NCBI GenBank assembly: GCA_903889565.1
Contig: CAISYC010000004.1
Span: forward strand, 1 to 40,912
DNA: 40,912 nucleotides
Direction: 5' to 3'
DNA from: an uncultured beta proteobacterium
Lineage (GTDB): Bacteria > Pseudomonadota > Gammaproteobacteria > Burkholderiales > SG8-41
The notes under the pieces are model-generated. The model ran no database searches. It worked only from the letters and a program-made list of their open reading frames with translations, and was not told where the DNA came from. The translations under genes and the position numbers were made by a program. Positions 1-6,099 of this stretch are shown piece by piece; positions within the stretch are counted from its first letter, which is position 1; each line of letters starts with the position of its first letter.

Positions 1-36
1 CACCACAAGGTCAACACCTCGAGCTGGCAATACCGT

Positions 37-999
37 CTACGGCTTGATGCCCGACGTCTGAAAAAACTTCTCCAACCGCGCAAATTCGCGCTCGAAAATC
101 GCGCGGCATTCCGCCGGCGTGTTCGGCGCCGCCGGCTCGACGCCGTCGGCGGCGAGTTTCTTCTGCACCTCGGGCAACAACGCAATCGCACCGACTTCGC
201 GATTGAGCTTCGCCACGATTTCCGCCGGCACCGCCGCCGGCGCGAACAACGCGTACGAATTGCTCCACTCGAAGCCCGGCAGACCCGATTCGGCAACCGT
301 TGGTATGTCCGGATACGCGAGCGAGCGTTTCGCGCCGCCGGTGGCGAGCGCGCGCAGGCGGCCGCTCCTCACATTCGGCGTCACAATAATTGCGGCGCCG
401 AACACCAGCTGGATTTGGCCCGCGATCACATCGACCATCGCCGGCCCGAGGCCGCGGTAGGGCACGTGCACGATCTGGATGCCCGCCATCGATTTGAAAA
501 ACTCCATGCCCAGATGCGAAGCCGAGCCGATACCGGTCGAGGCGTAGTTGAGTGCATTCGGTTTCGCCTTCGCATAGGCAATCAGCTCGCGCAGCGACTT
601 CACCGGCAGCGACGGCTCGGCCGCCAGCACATAGGGCTGCGTATACATCTGCAGCACTGGCGCATAGGCGCGGCGCGTGTCGAACGAAACTTTTTTCAGC
701 AGCGTCGCGGTCGCCACCGTGCCGGTGCTGCCGCCCAGCAGCGTGTAGCCGTCGGGCGCGGCCTGTGCGGCGACCTCCATCGCAATCGCGCCGCCGGCGC
801 CGGTGCGGTTGTCGATAATCACGGGCTGGCTCCAGCGCTCCGCCAGCGACTGTCCGATCGCGCGCGCCACCGTGTCGATGCCGCCGCCGGGCGGAATGCC
901 GACAAGCACGCGGATCGACTTGCGCGGATAATCGTCAGTCATTGCCGCGTGCGCGGACATTGCTGCGCAGGCGAGCACGATAAAACCAATGCGATGCAT
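37..999 (-). CDS. Bug/TctC-family tripartite tricarboxylate transporter substrate-binding protein
   Basis: Periplasmic solute receptor of the Bug family (usually about 320 residues; this one is 320). The chosen ATG at 999 gives a short Sec signal peptide (MHRIGFIVLACAAMSAHA) followed by the mature start. The family ligand loops are visible: PPGGGIDTVAR near residues 42-52 and IIDNRTGAGG about 25 residues later. The C-terminal VAESGLPGFEW segment is typical. An upstream in-frame start at 1083 would add an unlikely leader that overlaps the next gene. It resembles the receptor at 7932-8933 (both have an IAME motif after the Gly-rich loop and a FDTR segment), so the two are probably paralogues. 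The gene diverges from the Bug gene at 1013 with almost no spacer. The ligand cannot be read from sequence; carboxylates are usual for the family. Confidence 0.92.
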   Translation of the reverse strand: MHRIGFIVLACAAMSAHAAMTDDYPRKSIRVLVGIPPGGGIDTVARAIGQSLAERWSQPVIIDNRTGAGGAIAMEVAAQAAPDGYTLLGGSTGTVATATLLKKVSFDTRRAYAPVLQMYTQPYVLAAEPSLPVKSLRELIAYAKAKPNALNYASTGIGSASHLGMEFFKSMAGIQIVHVPYRGLGPAMVDVIAGQIQLVFGAAIIVTPNVRSGRLRALATGGAKRSLAYPDIPTVAESGLPGFEWSNSYALFAPAAVPAEIVAKLNREVGAIALLPEVQKKLAADGVEPAAPNTPAECRAIFEREFARLEKFFQTSGIKP

Positions 1000-1012
1000 G
1001 ATGTGAGGAGGC

Positions 1013-1996
1013 GTGAACGAAATGCGGTGGCGTTTGAAAAACGGATTGTGGCACAGCACTGCGCTAATGTTGTGCGTCAGCATGACCGCCTTCGCGCAGA
1101 CCTACCCAAGCAAGCCGGTGCGCCTAATCGTGCCGCAGCCACCCGGCGGCGGCGCCGACATCGTCGCGCGGCTGATCGGGCAAAAACTCGGCGAAGGTTT
1201 GCACCAACAAGTGGTGGTGGACAATCGCGCCGGCGCCGGCGGCATCGTCGGCACCGAACTCGTTACACACGCCCAGCCCGACGGCTATACGCTGCTGATC
1301 GGCATCACCGGCAGCCTCACCATCACGCCCAATCTCCACAAAGATCTGCCCTATCGCCCGGTCGAGGATTTCGATCCGATCAGCCTCGCGGTGGTGAGCC
1401 CCTTTTTGCTCGTCGTGCATTCATCCGTGAACGCCAACAGCGTGGCCGAACTGATCGCGCTCGCCAAATCGAAAGCCGGCCCGCTCAACTACAGCACGCC
1501 GGGCAACGGCTCGCTCGCGCATCTGTCGATGGAATGGTTTCGCACAATCACCGGCGCGCCGCTGACGCATGTGCCGTACAAGGGCTCGGCGGCCTTCGGC
1601 GCGGTAGTCGCCGGCGAAGTGCCGGTAACGCTGGTCAGCGTAGTGAGCGGCATGCCGCAGATCAAAAGCGGCCGCGTCAAGGCGCTCGCCATCACCAGCA
1701 AAACGCGTTCGCGCGCCATGCCCGAGTTGCCGACGGTCGCCGAATCCGGCGTGCCGGGATTCGAAGCCAGCAACTGGTTCGGCGTGCTGGCGCCGCGCGG
1801 CACGCCGCCAGCGATCATTCAACAAATCTACAAACTAATGGCGAGTTCCGCGCGTAGCAATGATGTAAAAGAACGCCTGCTGCGCGACGGCGCCGACGCC
1901 GTCGGCGGCACGCCACAGGAATTTGCAACGTTGATTAAAACCGAATTGAAGCGCTGGGGTGAAGTGGTGAAGTTGTCGGGCGCGAGGGTCGATTGA
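1013..1996 (+). CDS. Bug/TctC-family substrate-binding protein
   Basis: Periplasmic Bug receptor. Either GTG 1013 (327 aa) or ATG 1022 (324 aa) can be the start. The SD-like GAGGAG at 1005-1010 is too close to 1013 and better spaced for 1022. A hydrophobic signal segment ending in TAFAQ precedes YPSKPVRLIVPQPPGGGADI, the first family ligand loop, and VVVDNRAGAGG is the second. VAESGVPGFEASNWFG is the conserved domain-2 segment. The stop TGA (1994-1996) overlaps the TTG start of the next Bug gene, so the two are probably cotranscribed and translationally coupled. No membrane subunits are nearby. Ligand unknown. Confidence 0.92.
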   Translation: MNEMRWRLKNGLWHSTALMLCVSMTAFAQTYPSKPVRLIVPQPPGGGADIVARLIGQKLGEGLHQQVVVDNRAGAGGIVGTELVTHAQPDGYTLLIGITGSLTITPNLHKDLPYRPVEDFDPISLAVVSPFLLVVHSSVNANSVAELIALAKSKAGPLNYSTPGNGSLAHLSMEWFRTITGAPLTHVPYKGSAAFGAVVAGEVPVTLVSVVSGMPQIKSGRVKALAITSKTRSRAMPELPTVAESGVPGFEASNWFGVLAPRGTPPAIIQQIYKLMASSARSNDVKERLLRDGADAVGGTPQEFATLIKTELKRWGEVVKLSGARVD

Positions 1997-2952
1997 AAAA
2001 TATTCCCGCTGCGCTGTTCGCCTGCGCTGCGCTGTCCTGCGCGCACGCTGCAGAACCCTACCCCACCAAACCCATTCGCCTCATCACTCCCGCCCCGCCC
2101 GGCGGCGCCACCGACATCATGGCGCGCTCGCTCGCGCAGAAACTTTCCGAAGCGCTCGGCCAGCAGGTTGTCGTCGACAACCGCGGCGGCGGCGGCACCA
2201 TCATCGCCACGCAACTCACCGCGCGCGCCCTGCCCGACGGCCACACGCTGCTGCTCGCCAACGCCGCCTTCGGCACCAACCCCGCGCTGATCAAAGATCT
2301 GCCCTACGACACGCTGCGCGATTTCGCGCCCATCACGCTGGTCGCCGATTCGCCGCTGGTGTTCGTCGCGCATCCATCGCTCAACGTCGGCAGCATCAAG
2401 GAACTGATCGCCGCCGCCAAGGCCCGCCCGGGGCAGATCAACTACGGCTCATCGACGCCGGGCACCGGCGGCCATCTCTCGGTGGAAATGCTGAATTGGA
2501 TGGCGGGCATCGACCTCGTGCACATTCCCTATAAGGGCGCAGGCCCCGCGCTGACCGCGCTGCTCGCCGGCGAAGTGCCGCTGATGTGCACCAGCCCCTT
2601 GCCGACGCTGCCGCATATCAAAAGCGGAAAGTTGAAAGCGCTCGCCATGACCGGCCGCGCGCGTTCGCGTGCGTTGCCCGAGGTGCCGACAGTGGCCGAA
2701 TCGGGGCTCACGGGTTTTCAGTCGTCGCTGTGGTACGCGCTAATGGCGCCCGCCGGCACGCCGACCGCGGTGATTCAGCGCCTCAACACAGAGACCGCGC
2801 GTATCGTGCGCCTGCCCGCGGTCAGCGAACAACTGCTGGCGCAGGGCGCCGACCCGATCGGCAACAGCCCGCAGGAGCTGACGGCGTTTTTACGCGCGGA
2901 TATCGAGCGGTGGAAGAAGGTGGTGCGGGAGGCGAAGATCACTTCGCATTAA
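1993..2952 (+). CDS. Bug/TctC-family substrate-binding protein
   Basis: Second receptor of a tandem pair, 319 aa. Translation starts at TTG 1993, which shares TTGA with the stop codon of the upstream gene; no better start gives an intact signal peptide. MKNIPAALFACAALSCAHA is a clear Sec leader. Family loops are PAPPGGATDIMAR and VVVDNRGGGG, followed by the usual PDGHTLLLANAAFGTNPAL stretch. It belongs to the same receptor family as its upstream partner but has diverged, so the pair may bind related ligands. A dispersed palindromic repeat begins 18 bp after the stop and may act in transcript termination. Confidence 0.92.
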   Translation: MKNIPAALFACAALSCAHAAEPYPTKPIRLITPAPPGGATDIMARSLAQKLSEALGQQVVVDNRGGGGTIIATQLTARALPDGHTLLLANAAFGTNPALIKDLPYDTLRDFAPITLVADSPLVFVAHPSLNVGSIKELIAAAKARPGQINYGSSTPGTGGHLSVEMLNWMAGIDLVHIPYKGAGPALTALLAGEVPLMCTSPLPTLPHIKSGKLKALAMTGRARSRALPEVPTVAESGLTGFQSSLWYALMAPAGTPTAVIQRLNTETARIVRLPAVSEQLLAQGADPIGNSPQELTAFLRADIERWKKVVREAKITSH

Positions 2953-2969
2953 CCCCCGTAGCGCAGCCC

Positions 2970-3006
2970 GTAGGGTGGGTTAGGCGCGCAGCGCCGTAAC
3001 CCACCG
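2970..3006. repeat. dispersed imperfect-palindrome repeat, copy 1
   Basis: The segment reads GTAGGGTGGGTTAGGCGCGC then AGCGCCGTAACCCACC. The outer arms GGTGGGTTA and TAACCCACC are complementary around a GGCGC...GCGCC core, so it can form a hairpin. A close copy in the opposite orientation lies at 6058-6096. Elements of this type are scattered between genes in many proteobacteria. This one follows the stop of a Bug gene and precedes the toxin operon. Confidence 0.75.
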
Positions 3007-3040
3007 TCCAGCGTCATTACACCGCGCACGATTGCGTATT

Positions 3041-3058
3041 TGTATCTATTTGGATACA
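3041..3058. promoter_or_regulatory. inverted-repeat operator of the toxin/antitoxin operon
   Basis: TGTATC-TATTTG-GATACA is a perfect 6-6-6 inverted repeat ending 9 bp before the preferred toxin start codon at 3068. Toxin-antitoxin operons of this class are normally repressed by the HTH antitoxin binding such a palindrome over its own promoter. The right half (GATACA, 3053-3058) could double as part of a -10 region. Inference from position and symmetry only. Confidence 0.5.
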
Positions 3059-3067
3059 CTGCAAACG

Positions 3068-3367
3068 GTGAATATCTTTGAGCGCTCCGATGAATTCGAC
3101 GCTTGGCTTGCGGGCCTGAGAGACAAAACGGGCCGTGCCCGCATCATCCATCGCATCCGCTCGGCCGAGCACGGCAATTTCGGCGACTGCAAACCAGTGG
3201 GTGAAGGTGTTTCCGAAATGCGCGTCCATGTCGGGCCGGGCTATCGCGTCTATTTCACGCGGCGCGCCAAAGTGATTTATTTGCTTCTGGTCGGCGGCGA
3301 CAAGTCGTCACAGAAGCGTGACATCAAACGTGCCATCGAAATGGCACGGATTCTGAAAAAGGATTGA
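3068..3367 (+). CDS. RelE/HigB-type addiction-module toxin
   Basis: Small basic protein of the RelE/ParE superfamily, in the subgroup annotated as putative addiction module killer protein; such toxins are usually ribosome-dependent mRNA endonucleases. GTG 3068 is preferred because it gives the usual compact start (VNIFERSDEFDAWLAGL, 99 aa); an in-frame TTG at 3032 would place the N-terminus across the operator. Family hallmarks seen are R-A-R-I-x-x-R-I-R, GNFGDCKPVGEGVSEMRVHV and GYRVYFTRR, followed by LLLVGGDKSSQKRDI. The antitoxin gene begins 3 bp after the stop. No strong Shine-Dalgarno is visible, as is common for toxin genes. Confidence 0.85.
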   Translation: MNIFERSDEFDAWLAGLRDKTGRARIIHRIRSAEHGNFGDCKPVGEGVSEMRVHVGPGYRVYFTRRAKVIYLLLVGGDKSSQKRDIKRAIEMARILKKD

Positions 3368-3370
3368 ATC

Positions 3371-3658
3371 ATGACCAAATTTGCCCGCTTCGACGCTGCT
3401 GATTACCTCGACGATGAGGACACCATCGCGGAATATATTACCGCCGCGCTCGAAGATCCCAATCCCGCGGTCTTCCTCGCTGCCGTGCGCGATGTTGCGC
3501 GCGCGCGCGGCATGGCACAACTGGCCAAGGATGCCGGTCTCGGGCGTGAAAGTCTTTATAAAGCACTTACTCCAGGCGCAAAGCCGCGCTATGACACAAT
3601 GCTCAAGCTGCTGCATGCGCTTGGCGTCAAGCTTTCGGCCTCACCTGTTCATTCCTGA
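3371..3658 (+). CDS. HTH antitoxin of the addiction-module antidote family
   Basis: 95-residue partner of the upstream toxin, starting at ATG 3371, 3 bp after the toxin stop. The N-terminal [20 protein letters not shown] segment is characteristic of the antidote family paired with RelE-type killers. The middle carries a Cro-like helix-turn-helix ([19 protein letters not shown], residues about 50-70). It should neutralise the toxin and bind the palindrome at 3041-3058. Toxin first, antitoxin second is the HigBA-type order. Confidence 0.87.
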   Translation: MTKFARFDAADYLDDEDTIAEYITAALEDPNPAVFLAAVRDVARARGMAQLAKDAGLGRESLYKALTPGAKPRYDTMLKLLHALGVKLSASPVHS

Positions 3659-3672
3659 GTTACGAGAATTTC

Positions 3673-3957
3673 ATGCTGATGCACTACCCTCCGCATCCCG
3701 GCGAAGTGCTGCGCCAACTCTGTCTTGAGCCGCTTGGCTTAAATATCACCGACGCCGCCGAAGGACTCGGCATCAGTCGCAAGACCTTGTCGGCGATCTT
3801 GAATGGTCGCGCCGGCATCAGCCCGGAAATGGCGGCGCGCCTTTCGATGGCTTTCGGCACCACCTCCGAAAGCTGGCTCAATCATCAAGTGCAGTACGAT
3901 TTGTGGCAGGCGGAGAAACGGCGCAAAAGCATGCGGGTGATGAAGCTTGCAGCGTAA
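3673..3957 (+). CDS. HigA-family addiction-module antitoxin (second antitoxin)
   Basis: 94-residue XRE-type HTH protein of the HigA class: [20 protein letters not shown] then [20 protein letters not shown] (helix-turn-helix) then [18 protein letters not shown]. Start ATG 3673 or ATG 3679. It follows the first antitoxin by 14 bp on the same strand but belongs to a different antitoxin subfamily, whose usual toxin is an approximately 90-residue HigB encoded immediately upstream. No such second toxin is present, so this is either an orphan antitoxin or a third component of the operon. Confidence 0.85.
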   Translation: MLMHYPPHPGEVLRQLCLEPLGLNITDAAEGLGISRKTLSAILNGRAGISPEMAARLSMAFGTTSESWLNHQVQYDLWQAEKRRKSMRVMKLAA

Positions 3958-4115
3958 TGAAAAAAAAACGGTGGTCCGTCCCCTCGTGCTTTCTATTAAG
4001 GCGGGATGCTACTTTAGTCGTAGAAAGAGTGAACAGGCTTGGGGCTTATTGCATTTAGGCGGATAATTTTAAGCATCTATTCCCCAGCCATACCTTACCG
4101 CATTTGGAGAACGTA

Positions 4116-4298
4116 ATGGGTTGCGGAGTCGCTGCGCTTGCAGGTTTGAATCCATCTGAATTCGTCGTCAGCGGTAACGAAATAACGTTTTATCTATATG
4201 GAAAAAAGAAGCGGGTCGGAAAGTATTCCGATCAAAACAATGAGGGGCACTACTCGACGCGCTACGCGTATCGCGTTCAAATTCCTAACACCCCATAG
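4116..4298 (+). CDS. small hypothetical protein
   Basis: 60-residue reading frame from ATG 4116, preceded by a good Shine-Dalgarno (GGAGA at about 4106-4110). The product (start MGCGVAALAGLNPSEFVVSG, basic middle KKKRVGKY, end YRVQIPNTP) is not recognised. Base composition here is clearly lower in G+C than in flanking genes, as in the whole 3958-4330 stretch, suggesting acquired or decaying DNA. It is small enough that it might not be expressed. Confidence 0.4.
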   Translation: MGCGVAALAGLNPSEFVVSGNEITFYLYGKKKRVGKYSDQNNEGHYSTRYAYRVQIPNTP

Positions 4299-4418
4299 AA
4301 GCGTATTAAGGGGGCCAGGCTCAACATCTTCTTGCGCGTTAATGTTGCCCGCTCACTAATCTGCCACGCCAAACCAGCAAAGAAACAATCCCTGGCGCCA
4401 CTCAAGAGAGGTTTACCG

Positions 4419-4682
4419 TTGAATCCGCGGAAAATCATTGCGGTGCTTTGCCCGTGCTGTCGCAAGCCCTTGTATCGCACAACGCCGATAGCTGGCATTC
4501 ATGGCAAGGCCATGAATTCGGGAGACGCCACCAATCCGTCCATCGACCACGACAGCAATGGCGAATTTGTGAAATGCCTTCACTGTCATCTGCGCATTTC
4601 GATGATTCGCCTTTCTGACGAGGACCACGGCGCGAGGTGGGCCATCAACAAGATCCAGAAATGCGATTGCAGGCTTCCGTAA
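4419..4682 (+). CDS. small Cys-rich protein with zinc-ribbon-like Cys pairs
   Basis: 87-residue frame from TTG 4419, preceded by AGAGAGG at 4405-4411, a well-placed Shine-Dalgarno; the frame is open further upstream to 4332. The product has CPCC near residues 11-14 and CLHC near 51-54, spacing that could hold one zinc, plus a terminal CDC. Function unknown. It sits next to another Cys-pair protein on the opposite strand (4692-5018), with the 3' ends only 9 bp apart. Confidence 0.45.
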   Translation: MNPRKIIAVLCPCCRKPLYRTTPIAGIHGKAMNSGDATNPSIDHDSNGEFVKCLHCHLRISMIRLSDEDHGARWAINKIQKCDCRLP

Positions 4683-4691
4683 TTTTGAACG

Positions 4692-5018
4692 TCAATGCCC
4701 CGCAGCCGGCGTGATATCGATAAACGCGTACCTGTCGGTTTGCCCGACGATAGTCAGCGGATCGTGGTGGTGCGTCAGTTCTTCGTCATGCGAATGGCCG
4801 TGGGCTTCGATCGACAGCGCCAGCGCGAAGGCGGCGATGCCTTCCGCCGTGCCGACCGTGCGGAAGTAGCGCTTGTTGCAGGGAAAACAGCGCAGGTAGC
4901 CGACGCCGTCAACGCCACGCGGCACGTGGGACAGTTTCTCCGTCTTCAGGCGGGTGCGCTTGCCGCAGCTCGGGCAGGCGGAAATGGTCGGAAAAAGCGG
5001 TTCGGGTTTGATGGCCAT
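4692..5018 (-). CDS. hypothetical zinc-ribbon protein
   Basis: 108-residue protein with CPSCGKR (residues 15-21) and CFPC (44-47), a likely zinc ribbon, followed by an alanine-rich segment and a His-rich stretch (HGHSHDEELTHHHD) that could also bind metal. Start is ATG 5018. Family not recognised. It is on the same strand as the Bug gene at 5108-6052, with 89 bp between them, and could be the last gene of that transcript. Confidence 0.6.
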   Translation of the reverse strand: MAIKPEPLFPTISACPSCGKRTRLKTEKLSHVPRGVDGVGYLRCFPCNKRYFRTVGTAEGIAAFALALSIEAHGHSHDEELTHHHDPLTIVGQTDRYAFIDITPAAGH

Positions 5019-5107
5019 TGGGTTTTCTCAATTCAACAATAAAAAGTTTTGATAGTGCAGCAGCGTTAAAGGCGTTTAAAGGAGCCGGCTCGATATAACA
5101 GACGCAA

Positions 5108-6052
5108 CTACTCCTCGCGTATTCCAGCGTCTTTTATGACCTTCCCCCACTTCACCGTCTCCGCCTTCATCGTCGCCGCCAGTTCCGTCGGCGTGCCGGC
5201 GACAACTTCGACGCCGCTGCCGAACAGGCGCTCGGCGACATCGGGCCGCCGTAACGCGGCGACCATTTCGCGGTTGAGACGCTCGATGATTGAAGGTGGC
5301 GTGCCCGCGGGTGCGAGCAGCGCGAACTGCGAGGCCGATTCGTAACCGCGCACGCCCGAGGCCGAGAGCGTCGGCAGGCCCGGCGCCAGCGCCGAGGGTG
5401 CGAGCGTGGTGACGGCGAGCGCGCGCACGCGCGTGGATTTCAGATGCGGCGCCACCGTGCCGGCGTTCGGAAACATGATGTGGACCTGGCCGCCGATCAA
5501 CGCGACCAGCGCCTGGCCGCTGCCCTTGTAGGCGACGCGCACGATGTTGATGCCCGCCATGCTCTTCAAAAGTTCCGCAGCAAGATGCGGCGAGGCGCCG
5601 GTGGAGCTCGACGAGTAATTGAGTTCGCCGGGCCGCTTCTTCGCCAGCGCTATCAGCTCGGGCACCGTCTTCGCCGGCACCGAGGGATGGATGGCGAGGA
5701 TGTTCGGCGAGCTGCCGGCGAGCGTGATCGGCGCGAAATCGTGCAGCGGATCGTACGAAACCTGACGCAGCAAGGGGGTCAGCCACAGCGGCGGACCGTA
5801 CGACAGCAGCGTGTAACCATCGGGCGCCGACTTCGCCACCATGTCGACGGCAACGAGGCCGCGGTTGTCGACAACGAATTGCTGGCCGAAGGCGTTGCTC
5901 AGGTGCGAAATGATCAGGCGCGCGATAAGGTCGTTGCCGGTGCCGGGTTCGGCGGTGACGATGCGGACGGGTTTGGCCGGCCAGGGTTGGGCGTGGGCAT
6001 AACCGGCGAACAAGACCGCAATCGAAAAAAATAATGCGCTGAGTTTTGCCAT
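5108..6052 (-). CDS. Bug-family substrate-binding protein, divergent ligand-loop subtype
   Basis: 314-residue periplasmic receptor; the ATG at 6052 gives the Sec leader MAKLSALFFSIAVLFAGYAHA. The first ligand loop is TAEPGTGNDLIAR instead of the usual PPGGxxD, and the second is DNRGLVAVD rather than DNRxGAGG. The same two changes occur in the receptor at 12417-13367, which also shares the VRVAYKGSG and ALAPGLPT segments, so the two are close paralogues. It is downstream of the UGSC selenoprotein on the same strand, with a 47-bp gap holding a dispersed repeat, and may be its cotranscribed receptor. Confidence 0.9.
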   Translation of the reverse strand: MAKLSALFFSIAVLFAGYAHAQPWPAKPVRIVTAEPGTGNDLIARLIISHLSNAFGQQFVVDNRGLVAVDMVAKSAPDGYTLLSYGPPLWLTPLLRQVSYDPLHDFAPITLAGSSPNILAIHPSVPAKTVPELIALAKKRPGELNYSSSSTGASPHLAAELLKSMAGINIVRVAYKGSGQALVALIGGQVHIMFPNAGTVAPHLKSTRVRALAVTTLAPSALAPGLPTLSASGVRGYESASQFALLAPAGTPPSIIERLNREMVAALRRPDVAERLFGSGVEVVAGTPTELAATMKAETVKWGKVIKDAGIREE

Positions 6053-6057
6053 GACGG

Positions 6058-6096
6058 GCGGTGGGTTACGGCGCGTTGCGCCTAACCCACCCTACG
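6058..6096. repeat. dispersed imperfect-palindrome repeat, copy 2
   Basis: Inverted copy of the element at 2970-3006: GGTGGGTTACGGCGCGTTGC then GCCTAACCCACCCTACGG. It fills almost the entire gap between the selenoprotein gene and the downstream Bug gene, so any read-through message would carry this hairpin. Confidence 0.75.
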
Positions 6097-6099
6097 GAC

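Noticed and set aside
415-1857. A 480-codon open frame opposite and across the first two Bug genes, with Arg/His-rich product
   Set aside because: It is a reading-frame shadow typical of high-GC DNA; the overlapping Bug frames have signal peptides and family motifs.
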